The translations under genes and the position numbers were made by a program. From Cellulomonas fulva (GTDB taxonomy: Bacteria > Actinomycetota > Actinomycetes > Actinomycetales > Cellulomonadaceae), in NCBI RefSeq assembly GCF_018531375.1, contig NZ_JAHBOH010000001.1:1488001-1552000 (forward strand): a DNA stretch of 64,000 bases, in the 5' to 3' direction. A model generated the notes under the pieces. That model was given only the letters and a program-made list of their open reading frames with translations. It was not told where the DNA came from and did no database searches. Below, piece by piece: positions 25,418-32,592 of this stretch (position 1 is the first letter of the stretch; the number at the start of each line of letters is the position of its first letter).

Positions 25418-26439
25418 CGGGTCTCGCTCTCGTCAGCGGTCTCGGGAGGGCGCGGCGCGGTTCCCGACGAGGCCGGCGCGGGTGCGGTCGAGGCGCGCAC
25501 CAGGAGCTCGACGGGCAGGGCGACGTCCGGCTCCGGGGGCGCGCCGTCCAGGAGCCGGTCCACCGCCGCACGGCCGAGCCGCGCAAGGGGCACGGCGACC
25601 GTGGTGAGCCGCGGGCTGCCCAGGGAGGCCACGGTGTCGTCGTGGCCCACCACGGACACGTCCTGCGGGATCGACAGACCGCGCGAGCGCAGCCGGTCGA
25701 CGAGGGCGAGCGCGACGAGGTCGTTGTGGGCGAGGACGGCCGTGACCCCGGCCGCGGCCGCGACGTCCGCCGCGGCGGTGCCGCCCCCGGCGGTGGCGGG
25801 GAAGTGGCCCAGGTCGACGACCTCGAGCCGGTGCAGGCCGTGCGCGGCGAGCTCGAGCCCGTCGCGACGGCGCGCGTCCGACCAGGAGCCGGCCGGGCCG
25901 CCCGCGAACCCGATCCGGCGGTGGCCGAGCGCGTGCAGGTGCCGCACCGCCTGGCGCATGCCGTCGGTATGGTCGACGACGACCGACGAGCGGCCGGGGT
26001 GCCGTCGGTTGACGAGCACCAGCGGACGGTCCTCGCTGAGCCGCGCGATGTCCTCGTCGGACATGCGGGGGGAGGCGAGCAGCGTGCCGTCCGCCTGCGC
26101 CCCGAGCTGGGCGACGAGGTCCGCCTCGAGGTGCGGGTCCTCGTCAGCGTCGGCGACGAAGACGCCGTACCCGAGCTCCCGCGCGCGGGCCTGGACGCCC
26201 TTGACCAGACCGGCGAAGAAGGGGTTGGCGACGTCCGGGACGACGAGGCAGAGGTTGCCCGTGCGGCCGCTGCTCAGCTCCCGCGCGGCCCGGTTGGGCC
26301 GGTAGCCGAGCTCGTGGGCGGCGCGCTCGACCAGCGCGCGCCGGGCGGGAGCGACGAGCTCGGGGTTGGCGAGCGCGCGCGAGGCGGTGGCGGGGGAGAC
26401 CCCCGCCGCCCGGGCGACGTCGCGCAGCGTGGCGACCAC
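25414..26439 (-). CDS. LacI-family regulator of the hexuronate genes
   Basis: A 341-aa repressor with the helix-turn-helix TLRDVARAAGVSPATASRAL at residues 4-23 and the hinge LSSGRTGNLCLVVPD, followed by the sugar-binding domain with LVNRRHPGRSS and VVGHDDTVASLGSPRLTTV. It is the first gene of an operon with the UxuB-like reductase and divergent from uxaC. Palindromes at 26457 and 26493 lie in its own promoter, so it probably represses itself, the reductase and uxaC, and may be the factor for the shared 14-bp site. Ligand likely galacturonate or tagaturonate (inferred). Confidence 0.88.
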   Translation of the reverse strand: MVATLRDVARAAGVSPATASRALANPELVAPARRALVERAAHELGYRPNRAARELSSGRTGNLCLVVPDVANPFFAGLVKGVQARARELGYGVFVADADEDPHLEADLVAQLGAQADGTLLASPRMSDEDIARLSEDRPLVLVNRRHPGRSSVVVDHTDGMRQAVRHLHALGHRRIGFAGGPAGSWSDARRRDGLELAAHGLHRLEVVDLGHFPATAGGGTAAADVAAAAGVTAVLAHNDLVALALVDRLRSRGLSIPQDVSVVGHDDTVASLGSPRLTTVAVPLARLGRAAVDRLLDGAPPEPDVALPVELLVRASTAPAPASSGTAPRPPETADESETR

Positions 26440-26456
26440 GTGTCCTCCTCGTCGAG

Positions 26457-26557
26457 TGATGAACGCGATTTCATCATGGCAGACGCTGGCGAGGCAAGCG
26501 CTTGCCGTGTAGCGTCGATTCTATGCGATTCGCCTCGACGACGCGGATGAACGCGTT
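26457..26557. promoter_or_regulatory. Operator cluster in the lacI / uxaC divergent promoter
   Basis: Three sites. A perfect 7-bp inverted repeat TGATGAA-6-TTCATCA (26457-26476) has AACGCGAT at its centre. A perfect 14-bp palindrome GGCAAGCGCTTGCC lies at 26493-26506. AACGCGTT (26550-26557), within GATGAACGCGTTTGC, repeats the core of the first site. A possible -10 TAGCGT (26510-26515) for uxaC sits between them. The arrangement suits looping repression by a LacI-type tetramer or dimers. Confidence 0.65.
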
Positions 26558-26617
26558 TGCACTGCCATTCATCACACCGGCCGCCACGGACGCGGTCGCG
26601 AGCCGCCGGGACCTGCC

Positions 26618-28033
26618 GTGCTGACGACGACGCTGCACCCGGACCGGGCGTTGCCGGCCGACACGGCCCTGCGGCCGCTGGCCCGCGAGATCTTCGCGGC
26701 GACGCGCGACCTGCCGCTGGTCTCGATGCACGGTCACGTCGACGCCGCCCTGCTGGCGGACGACGAGCCGTTCCCGGACCCGGCCGCGCTCTTCGTCGTC
26801 CCGGACCACTACCTGGTGCGGATGCTGGTCTCGCAGGGTGTGCCGCAGGACGCGCTCGGCGTGCCGCGCCGCGACGGCGTGGCGGTCGAGCAGGACCCGC
26901 GCGCGATCTGGCGGACGTTCGCGTCCCGCTGGCACCTGTTCCGCGGCACCCCGACGCGGCTGTGGCTCGAGCACGTGCTCGTCGAGGTGTTCGGCTGCGA
27001 CGAGCCGCCGAGTGCGCAGAGCGCGGACCGCCTCTTCGACCACCTGAGCGAGCGGCTCGCGCAGCCCGAGTTCCGGCCGCGCGCGCTGTTCGAGCGGTTC
27101 AACATCGAGATCCTCTCGACCACGGACGCCGCCGACTCCGGGCTGGCGGACCATGCCCGGCTCGCGGCGGCGGGCTGGGGCGAGCGGGTGGTGCCGACGT
27201 TCCGTCCCGACGCGGTGGTGCACCTCGACCGACCCGGCTGGCGGGACGCGCTGACGGCGCTCGAGCAGCGGTGCGGCTACCCGATCGAGGGCTACCGCGA
27301 CCTGGTCCGGGCGCTCGAGGAGCGGCGGGTCGCGTTCAAGGCGGCGGGTGCGCGCGCCAGCGACCACGGCCACCTGGGCGCGGACGCCACGCCGCTGACG
27401 GACGCCGAGGCGGACCGGATCGTCGTCGCGGCGCTGCGGGGCCAGGTCGACCCGGGCGACGCGGTCGCGTTCGCCGGTCACATGCTGTTCGAGACCGCGC
27501 GGATGGCCAGCGAGGACGGCCTCGTCATGCAGCTGCACCCCGGGGTGCTGCGGGACCACGACCCCGCGGTGCTCGCGTCGCGCGGGCCGGACGTGGGCTA
27601 CGACATCCCGGTGCCCACCGACTTCACGCGCGGGCTGCGACCGCTGCTCACCGCGTTCGGCCACCACCCCGGGCTGCGGATGGTGCTGTTCACCGTCGAC
27701 GAGGACACGTTCTCCCGCGAGCTCGCGCCCCTCGCCGGCGTGTACCCGGCCGTGCGGCTGGGCGCCCCGTGGTGGTTCCTGGACACGCCCGACGGCATGC
27801 GCCGCTTCCGCGAGGCCGTCACGGACACCGCGGGCTTCTACAACACGACCGGCTTCGTCGACGACACGCGGGCGTTCTGCTCGATCCCCGCGCGGCACGA
27901 CCTGGCCCGTCGGATCGACGCCGGCTACCTCGCCCGCCTGGTCGCCGAGCACCGCCTGACCCTCGACGAGGCCACGGAGACCGCGGTCGACCTGGCCCTC
28001 ACCCTCCCCCGAGAGTCCTACGCCCCCCGCTGA
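26618..28033 (+). CDS. uxaC: Glucuronate/galacturonate isomerase
   Basis: A 471-aa uronate isomerase of the amidohydrolase superfamily, equal in length to E. coli UxaC (470 aa). It converts D-galacturonate to D-tagaturonate (and D-glucuronate to D-fructuronate). Family landmarks are SMHGHVDA near the start, ALFERFNIEILSTTDA, FKAAGARASDHGH and the C-terminal GAPWWFLDTPDGMRRFREAVTD. The GTG start has no strong Shine-Dalgarno (GGGA 5-8 nt upstream). It is transcribed away from the lacI-uxuB-like operon through shared operators. Confidence 0.93.
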   Translation: MLTTTLHPDRALPADTALRPLAREIFAATRDLPLVSMHGHVDAALLADDEPFPDPAALFVVPDHYLVRMLVSQGVPQDALGVPRRDGVAVEQDPRAIWRTFASRWHLFRGTPTRLWLEHVLVEVFGCDEPPSAQSADRLFDHLSERLAQPEFRPRALFERFNIEILSTTDAADSGLADHARLAAAGWGERVVPTFRPDAVVHLDRPGWRDALTALEQRCGYPIEGYRDLVRALEERRVAFKAAGARASDHGHLGADATPLTDAEADRIVVAALRGQVDPGDAVAFAGHMLFETARMASEDGLVMQLHPGVLRDHDPAVLASRGPDVGYDIPVPTDFTRGLRPLLTAFGHHPGLRMVLFTVDEDTFSRELAPLAGVYPAVRLGAPWWFLDTPDGMRRFREAVTDTAGFYNTTGFVDDTRAFCSIPARHDLARRIDAGYLARLVAEHRLTLDEATETAVDLALTLPRESYAPR

Positions 28034-28068
28034 CCGCGCGACCTCCCGGGCCCACCCCGCCGGAGCGG

Positions 28069-28136
28069 CCACGGCCTCGTCGCCCACCCCTCCCACGGCG
28101 TCGTCGGTGTGGGTAGGTGGCGACGCAGGGCCGTGG
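28069..28136. terminator. Long imperfect hairpin between convergent uxaC and uxaA
   Basis: CCACGGCC (28069-28076) pairs with GGCCGTGG (28129-28136), and CGTCGCC/ACC blocks pair inward with GGTGGCGACG. The structure has internal mismatches but spans the only gap between the two convergent genes. Confidence 0.5.
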
Positions 28137-28138
28137 GG

Positions 28139-29710
28139 TCAGGTGACGGCGCCGAGCTGCCAGGGGACGAACTCGTCGGCGCCCAGGTCCAGCTCCTCGG
28201 AGACGGTCTGCCGCCCCGACGCGACCTCGACCACCAGGTCGAACAGCTCCTGGCCGACCTGCGCGACCGTCGCCGTGCCGTCGACGATCCGCCCCGCGTT
28301 GAGGTCCATGTCCTCGCTCATCCGCAGGTAGGTCGCGGTGTTGGTGGCCACCTTGATCGACGGCGTCGGCTTGCACCCGAGCACCGAGCCGCGGCCGGTG
28401 GTGAAGACCACGACGTTCGCGCCGCCCGCGACCAGGCCGGTGACGGAGACCGGGTCGTACCCCGGGGTGTCCATGAAGGTGAAGCCCCGGGCGGTGACGC
28501 GCTCGGCGTACTCGTAGACCGCGGTGAGCTCGGCCGTCCCGCCCTTGGCCACGGCGCCCAGCGACTTCTCGAGGATCGTGGTCAGCCCGCCGGCCTTGTT
28601 GCCGGGGGACGGGTTGTTGTCGAGCGTGCCCCCGCCCGCGGCGGTGTACGTCTTCCACCACGCGATCCGGTCGAGCAGGCGCTGGGCGACCTCGGGGGAG
28701 ACGGCACGACGGAGCAGCAGGTGCTCGGCGCCGAACACCTCAGGCGTCTCGGCGAGCACGCTGGTCCCGCCGTGCGCGACCAGCAGGTCCGACGCGACGC
28801 CCAAGGCGGGGTTGGCCGTGATGCCGGAGTACCCGTCCGAGCCCCCGCAGTTCAGCCCGAGCACCAGCTCGGAGACCGGCGCCGGCTCGCGGCGCAGCGC
28901 GTCGACCTGGGGCAACATCTCCTCGATCGCGGCGACCGCGGCTCGCACGGTGCGGCGGATGCCGCCGGTCTCCTGGATCTGCAGCGTGCGGACCGGCTTG
29001 TCGGGCGGCAGCTCGAGCCCGTCCAGGACCGACGCGGCCGGCAGCATCTCGCAGCCGAGCCCGATGACGAGCAGGGCGGCGATGTTCGGGTGGTCCGCGT
29101 ACCCGCGCAGCGTGCGCAGCGTGATCTGGGCACCCTCGCTCGTCGGGACGAGGCCGCAGCCCGTGTCGTGGGTCAGGGCGACGACGCCGTCCACGTGCGG
29201 GAACGCGTCGAGGGCCCGGCCGCGGAACTGGTCGGCGACCAGACGGGCGGTCGACGCGGAGCAGTTGACCGACGTGACGATGCCGACGTAGTTGCGCGTG
29301 CCCCACCGGCCGTCCGAGCGCCGGTAGCCGTCGAACGCGCGCGGCGCCGCGGGGACGGGTGGACGGGTGCGGGCCGTACCGACCTCGTACATCCGCTCGT
29401 CGTCGGCCATGCCGAGGTTGTGGGTGTGCACGTGGTCGCCCGGCGCGATGTCCCGCGTGGCCCGGCCGATGGACTGCCCGTACTTGCGCACCTGGTCACC
29501 CGCGGCCGCGGGGCGCAGCGCGAGCTTGTGCCCGCGCGGCACGCTCTGGCGCACGGCCAGCGTGCCGCCCTCGGCCAGGCCCAGCTCCGTGCCGGACTGC
29601 AGGTCGCGCGTGGCGACGCCGACGTGGTCGTCGGGCCGCAGCACCAGCACGCTCGAGGCGAGGTCCGCCGGCGCGCTCGTCGGCTGCGCGGCGTGGTCCG
29701 TGTCGGTCAT
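28139..29710 (-). CDS. uxaA: Altronate dehydratase
   Basis: A 523-aa D-altronate dehydratase that makes 2-keto-3-deoxygluconate. An N-terminal SAF domain (about residues 15-105, VLVLRPDDHVGVATRDL through GDHVHTHNLGM) is followed by the catalytic region with YRRSDGRWGTRNYVGI, NCSAS and THDTGCG, then LNCGGSDGYSGITANPALG and CKPTPSIKVATNT. Slightly longer than E. coli UxaA (495 aa). The start is the ATG after GGAAGGACG. The product feeds KdgK and Eda encoded at 6179-8010. It is divergent from a LacI gene through a shared operator. Confidence 0.93.
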   Translation of the reverse strand: MTDTDHAAQPTSAPADLASSVLVLRPDDHVGVATRDLQSGTELGLAEGGTLAVRQSVPRGHKLALRPAAAGDQVRKYGQSIGRATRDIAPGDHVHTHNLGMADDERMYEVGTARTRPPVPAAPRAFDGYRRSDGRWGTRNYVGIVTSVNCSASTARLVADQFRGRALDAFPHVDGVVALTHDTGCGLVPTSEGAQITLRTLRGYADHPNIAALLVIGLGCEMLPAASVLDGLELPPDKPVRTLQIQETGGIRRTVRAAVAAIEEMLPQVDALRREPAPVSELVLGLNCGGSDGYSGITANPALGVASDLLVAHGGTSVLAETPEVFGAEHLLLRRAVSPEVAQRLLDRIAWWKTYTAAGGGTLDNNPSPGNKAGGLTTILEKSLGAVAKGGTAELTAVYEYAERVTARGFTFMDTPGYDPVSVTGLVAGGANVVVFTTGRGSVLGCKPTPSIKVATNTATYLRMSEDMDLNAGRIVDGTATVAQVGQELFDLVVEVASGRQTVSEELDLGADEFVPWQLGAVT

Positions 29711-29750
29711 CGTCGTCCTTCCGGGTGTCCCGGGTGCGGGCACCCCTGCA

Positions 29751-29784
29751 GGATACCGCTTTCCGCAAGGCGTTCCCCTAGTCT
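29751..29784. promoter_or_regulatory. Divergent uxaA/lacI promoter with LacI-type site
   Basis: GGATACCGCTTTCC (29751-29764) matches 11 of 14 bases of the operator at 23858. TAGTCT (29779-29784) is a -10-like hexamer exactly 6 nt before the ATG at 29791, with no Shine-Dalgarno, suggesting leaderless lacI mRNA. Confidence 0.55.
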
Positions 29785-29790
29785 CGGCAC

Positions 29791-30810
29791 ATGGCCGTGA
29801 CCTTGAGCGACGTCGCACGCGAGGCGGGCGTGTCCCTGGCCACCGCGTCGCGCGCGATCAACGGCAGCCCCACCCGCACCGTGCGCGCCGACCTGCGGGA
29901 CCGCGTGCTCGCCGCCGCGGAGCGGCTGCGCTACACCCCGGACGCGAACGCGCAGGCCGTCGCGCGCGGCCGGACCACCTCGCTCGGGCTCGTCGTGCAC
30001 GACATCGCGGACCCGTACTTCTCCTCGATCGCGCGCGGCGTCACGCACGCGGCGGGCCGGGCCGGGCTGCAGGTGATCCTCGCGAGCACCGAGCAGGACC
30101 CCTCGCGCGAGCTGGAGATCGTCGAGCTGCTGCGCCGGCAGCGCGCGCGGGCGATCGTGATCGCGGGCGGGCGGCACGACGACGCCGACGCGACCGCCGC
30201 GCTCGCCGCGGTCCTGGCCGAGTACCGCGACTCGGGCGGCGCGGCGGCGCTCGTCGGGCAGCCCGTCCTCGGGACGGACACCGTCCAGATCGCCAACGCC
30301 GACGGCGCGCGTGCGCTCGCGCGCGAGCTGCACGCCCGCGGGTACCGCGACGTCGCTGTCCTCGCGGGACCGCCCACGCACCTGACGGCACGCGAGCGCC
30401 GGGAGGCGTTCGTCGACGAGCTCGCGCGGCTGGGCGTGCGCGTGCCCGACGAGCGCGTGGTCGCCGGTGCGTTCGACCACGACGGCGGCGCCGACGCGAT
30501 GCGCTCGCTGCTGGCCGCGGGACCCGTCCCGGAGCTCGTGTTCGCGGTCAACGACGTCATGGCGCTCGGCGCGCTGACCGCCGTGCGGGCTGCCGGTCTG
30601 GGCGTGCCGGACGACCTGGCGCTCGCAGGGTTCGACGACATCACGACCCTGCGGGACGTGGTCCCCGGCCTGACCACCGTGCGCATCCCCCTCGAGGAGG
30701 TGGGCGTCGCGGCGACCGAGCTCGCGCTCGAGCCCGCGGGGGGCGCCCCGCGCGTCGTGCCGGTCGAGACCCACGTGACGATCCGCGAGTCCACGCCCGC
30801 CCGCGGGTGA
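29791..30810 (+). CDS. LacI-family transcriptional regulator
   Basis: A 339-aa repressor: helix-turn-helix TLSDVAREAGVSLATASRAI (residues 4-23), hinge ARGRTTSLGLVVHDIADPYF, and a sugar-binding domain ending LAGFDDITTLRDVVPGLTTVRIPL. It is divergent from uxaA with an 80-bp gap that contains an operator-like palindrome. Together with the LacI at 25414 it gives two candidate repressors for the hexuronate genes; sequence alone does not say which binds the shared site. Confidence 0.9.
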   Translation: MAVTLSDVAREAGVSLATASRAINGSPTRTVRADLRDRVLAAAERLRYTPDANAQAVARGRTTSLGLVVHDIADPYFSSIARGVTHAAGRAGLQVILASTEQDPSRELEIVELLRRQRARAIVIAGGRHDDADATAALAAVLAEYRDSGGAAALVGQPVLGTDTVQIANADGARALARELHARGYRDVAVLAGPPTHLTARERREAFVDELARLGVRVPDERVVAGAFDHDGGADAMRSLLAAGPVPELVFAVNDVMALGALTAVRAAGLGVPDDLALAGFDDITTLRDVVPGLTTVRIPLEEVGVAATELALEPAGGAPRVVPVETHVTIRESTPARG

Positions 30811-30882
30811 GCCGCCCGCCGGCGGACCGGCGCGCTCGTCGGACGGGATAGTTTGGCTGCCGATCCCGACGGAAGGACCCGC

Positions 30883-31926
30883 ATGGCCACCGAGCCCGCC
30901 TACCGAGCCGACGACGCGCGCTACGCGTCGATGACGTACCGCCGCGCCGGGCGCAGCGGGCTGGCGCTGCCGGCGCTGTCGCTGGGGCTCTGGCACAACT
31001 TCGGGCACGGCAAGCCGTACGAGACGCAGCGCGCCGTCCTCCGGCGCGCGTTCGACCTGGGCGTCACGCACTTCGACCTCGCCAACAACTACGGCCCGCC
31101 GTACGGCTCGGCCGAGACGGCGTTCGGTCGCGTGCTCGCCGAGGACCTGCGGCCGTACCGCGACGAGCTCGTCATCTCCACGAAGGCCGGCTACGACATG
31201 TGGCCCGGCCCGTACGGCGACGGCGGCTCGCGCAAGTACCTGCTGGCGTCGCTCGACCAGTCGCTCGCGCGCATGGGGCTCGACTACGTCGACATCTTCT
31301 ACTCGCACCGGATGGACCCCTCGACGCCGCTCGAGGAGACCATGGGCGCGCTGCACACCGCGGTCGTCTCCGGCCGAGCGCTGTACGCCGGCATCTCCAA
31401 CTACTCGCCCTCGGCGACGCGGGAGGCCGCGCGGATCCTCGCGGACCTGGGCACGCCGCTGCTCATCCACCAGCCCAACTACTCGATGTTCTCGCGGCAC
31501 GTCGAGCGGGTCGGCGAGGGGCAGACGGAGTCCCTGCTCGACGCCGTCGGTGACCTCGGGATCGGGACCATCGTCTTCTCGCCCCTGCAGCAGGGGCTGC
31601 TGACCGACCGCTACCTGTCCGGCGAGGTGCCGTCCGGCTCGCGCGCCGCCGAGGGCCGGTTCCTGCAGGAGTCGGCGATCTCGCCGACCTACCTGGCCCG
31701 CGCGCGGGCGCTGAACGAGGTCGCCGCGGGCCGCGGGCAGTCGCTGGCGCAGCTCGCGCTGTCCTGGGTGCTGCGCGACGAGCGCGTGACCTCGGCGCTG
31801 ATCGGCGCGTCCTCGGTGGCGCAGCTCGAGGCCAACGTCGCCGCGCTGGACGCCGGAGCGCTGACCGACGACGAGCTCGCGGCGATCGAGCCGCACGCCG
31901 TCGACGGCACCCACCAGGGCAGCTGA
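30883..31926 (+). CDS. Aldo/keto reductase, YghZ/GprA-like
   Basis: A 347-aa NADPH-dependent (beta/alpha)8 reductase. The catalytic tetrad can be located: Asp and Tyr in HFDLANNYGPPYG, Lys in ISTKAGYDMWPGPYG and His in IFYSHRMD. This opening (LSLGLWHNFGHGKP) and the STKAGYDMWPGPYG block match the E. coli YghZ (L-glyceraldehyde-3-phosphate reductase) subgroup. GGAAGGA precedes the ATG start. It runs directly into a Nudix gene 2 bp downstream. A sugar aldehyde detoxification role is inferred. Confidence 0.9.
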   Translation: MATEPAYRADDARYASMTYRRAGRSGLALPALSLGLWHNFGHGKPYETQRAVLRRAFDLGVTHFDLANNYGPPYGSAETAFGRVLAEDLRPYRDELVISTKAGYDMWPGPYGDGGSRKYLLASLDQSLARMGLDYVDIFYSHRMDPSTPLEETMGALHTAVVSGRALYAGISNYSPSATREAARILADLGTPLLIHQPNYSMFSRHVERVGEGQTESLLDAVGDLGIGTIVFSPLQQGLLTDRYLSGEVPSGSRAAEGRFLQESAISPTYLARARALNEVAAGRGQSLAQLALSWVLRDERVTSALIGASSVAQLEANVAALDAGALTDDELAAIEPHAVDGTHQGS

Positions 31927-31928
31927 CG

Positions 31929-32435
31929 GTGGCGATCCCGGACTTCGTCGTCGCGCTGCGCGCCAAGATCGGCACCGACCCGCTGTGGCTGAGCGGGGTG
32001 ACGGCGGTGGTGACGCGACCGTCGCCGGGCTCGTCGGAGCCCGAGGTGCTGCTGGTGCGCCGCGCTGACAACGGCGCGTGGACCCCGGTCACCGGCATCA
32101 TCGACCCGGGCGAGCAGCCCGCGGACGCCGCCGCGCGCGAGACGCTCGAGGAGGCCGGCGTGGTCGCCGTCGCCGAGCGGCTCGCCGCGGTGCACACCCT
32201 GCCGCCGATGACCTACGAGAACGGCGACCAGGCCCAGTACCTCGACCTCGTGTTCCGCCTCCGCTGGGTCTCCGGCGAGCCGTGGCCCGCCGACGGCGAG
32301 AACACGGAGGCCGCGTGGTTCCCGCTCTCCGTGCTGCCGGCGGTGTCCGACGAGATGCGTGGCCGCATCGAGGTGGCGTTGTCCGACGAGGCCGCGGCCC
32401 GGTTCGTGGTCACCGCCACGGACGCGCCCGGCTGA
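31929..32435 (+). CDS. Nudix hydrolase
   Basis: A 168-aa pyrophosphohydrolase with a complete Nudix box G-x5-E-x7-REUxEExGU, starting GIIDPGEQPAD and ending RETLEEAGV. It would hydrolyse a nucleoside diphosphate linked to another group; the specific substrate cannot be told. The GTG start is 2 bp after the aldo/keto reductase stop, so it is co-transcribed with it. Confidence 0.9.
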   Translation: MAIPDFVVALRAKIGTDPLWLSGVTAVVTRPSPGSSEPEVLLVRRADNGAWTPVTGIIDPGEQPADAAARETLEEAGVVAVAERLAAVHTLPPMTYENGDQAQYLDLVFRLRWVSGEPWPADGENTEAAWFPLSVLPAVSDEMRGRIEVALSDEAAARFVVTATDAPG

Positions 32436-32513
32436 CCTCGCCCCAGCCGGCGGAGCCCTCCAGCCTGCCCGCCGAGGTGCGGTCGGCAGCTCCGCCGAGG
32501 TCGTCAGTCTGGC

Positions 32514-32544
32514 GCGAGAGCGCGGGACGCAACCGCGTTCTCGC
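32514..32544. terminator. Hairpin between convergent Nudix and nirBD genes
   Basis: A 12-bp stem (GCGAGAGCGCGG with CCGCGTTCTCGC, one G-U type position) has a 7-nt loop. Confidence 0.65.
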
Positions 32545-32592
32545 CGCGAGTCGACGAACTCGGCGGGAGGCCGGTGGCGACCCGACCCCGGC

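Noticed and set aside
26523..26560. ATG just after a good -10 (TAGCGT) as the uxaC start
   Set aside because: It is out of frame with the UxaC product; the homologous protein begins at the GTG at 26618.
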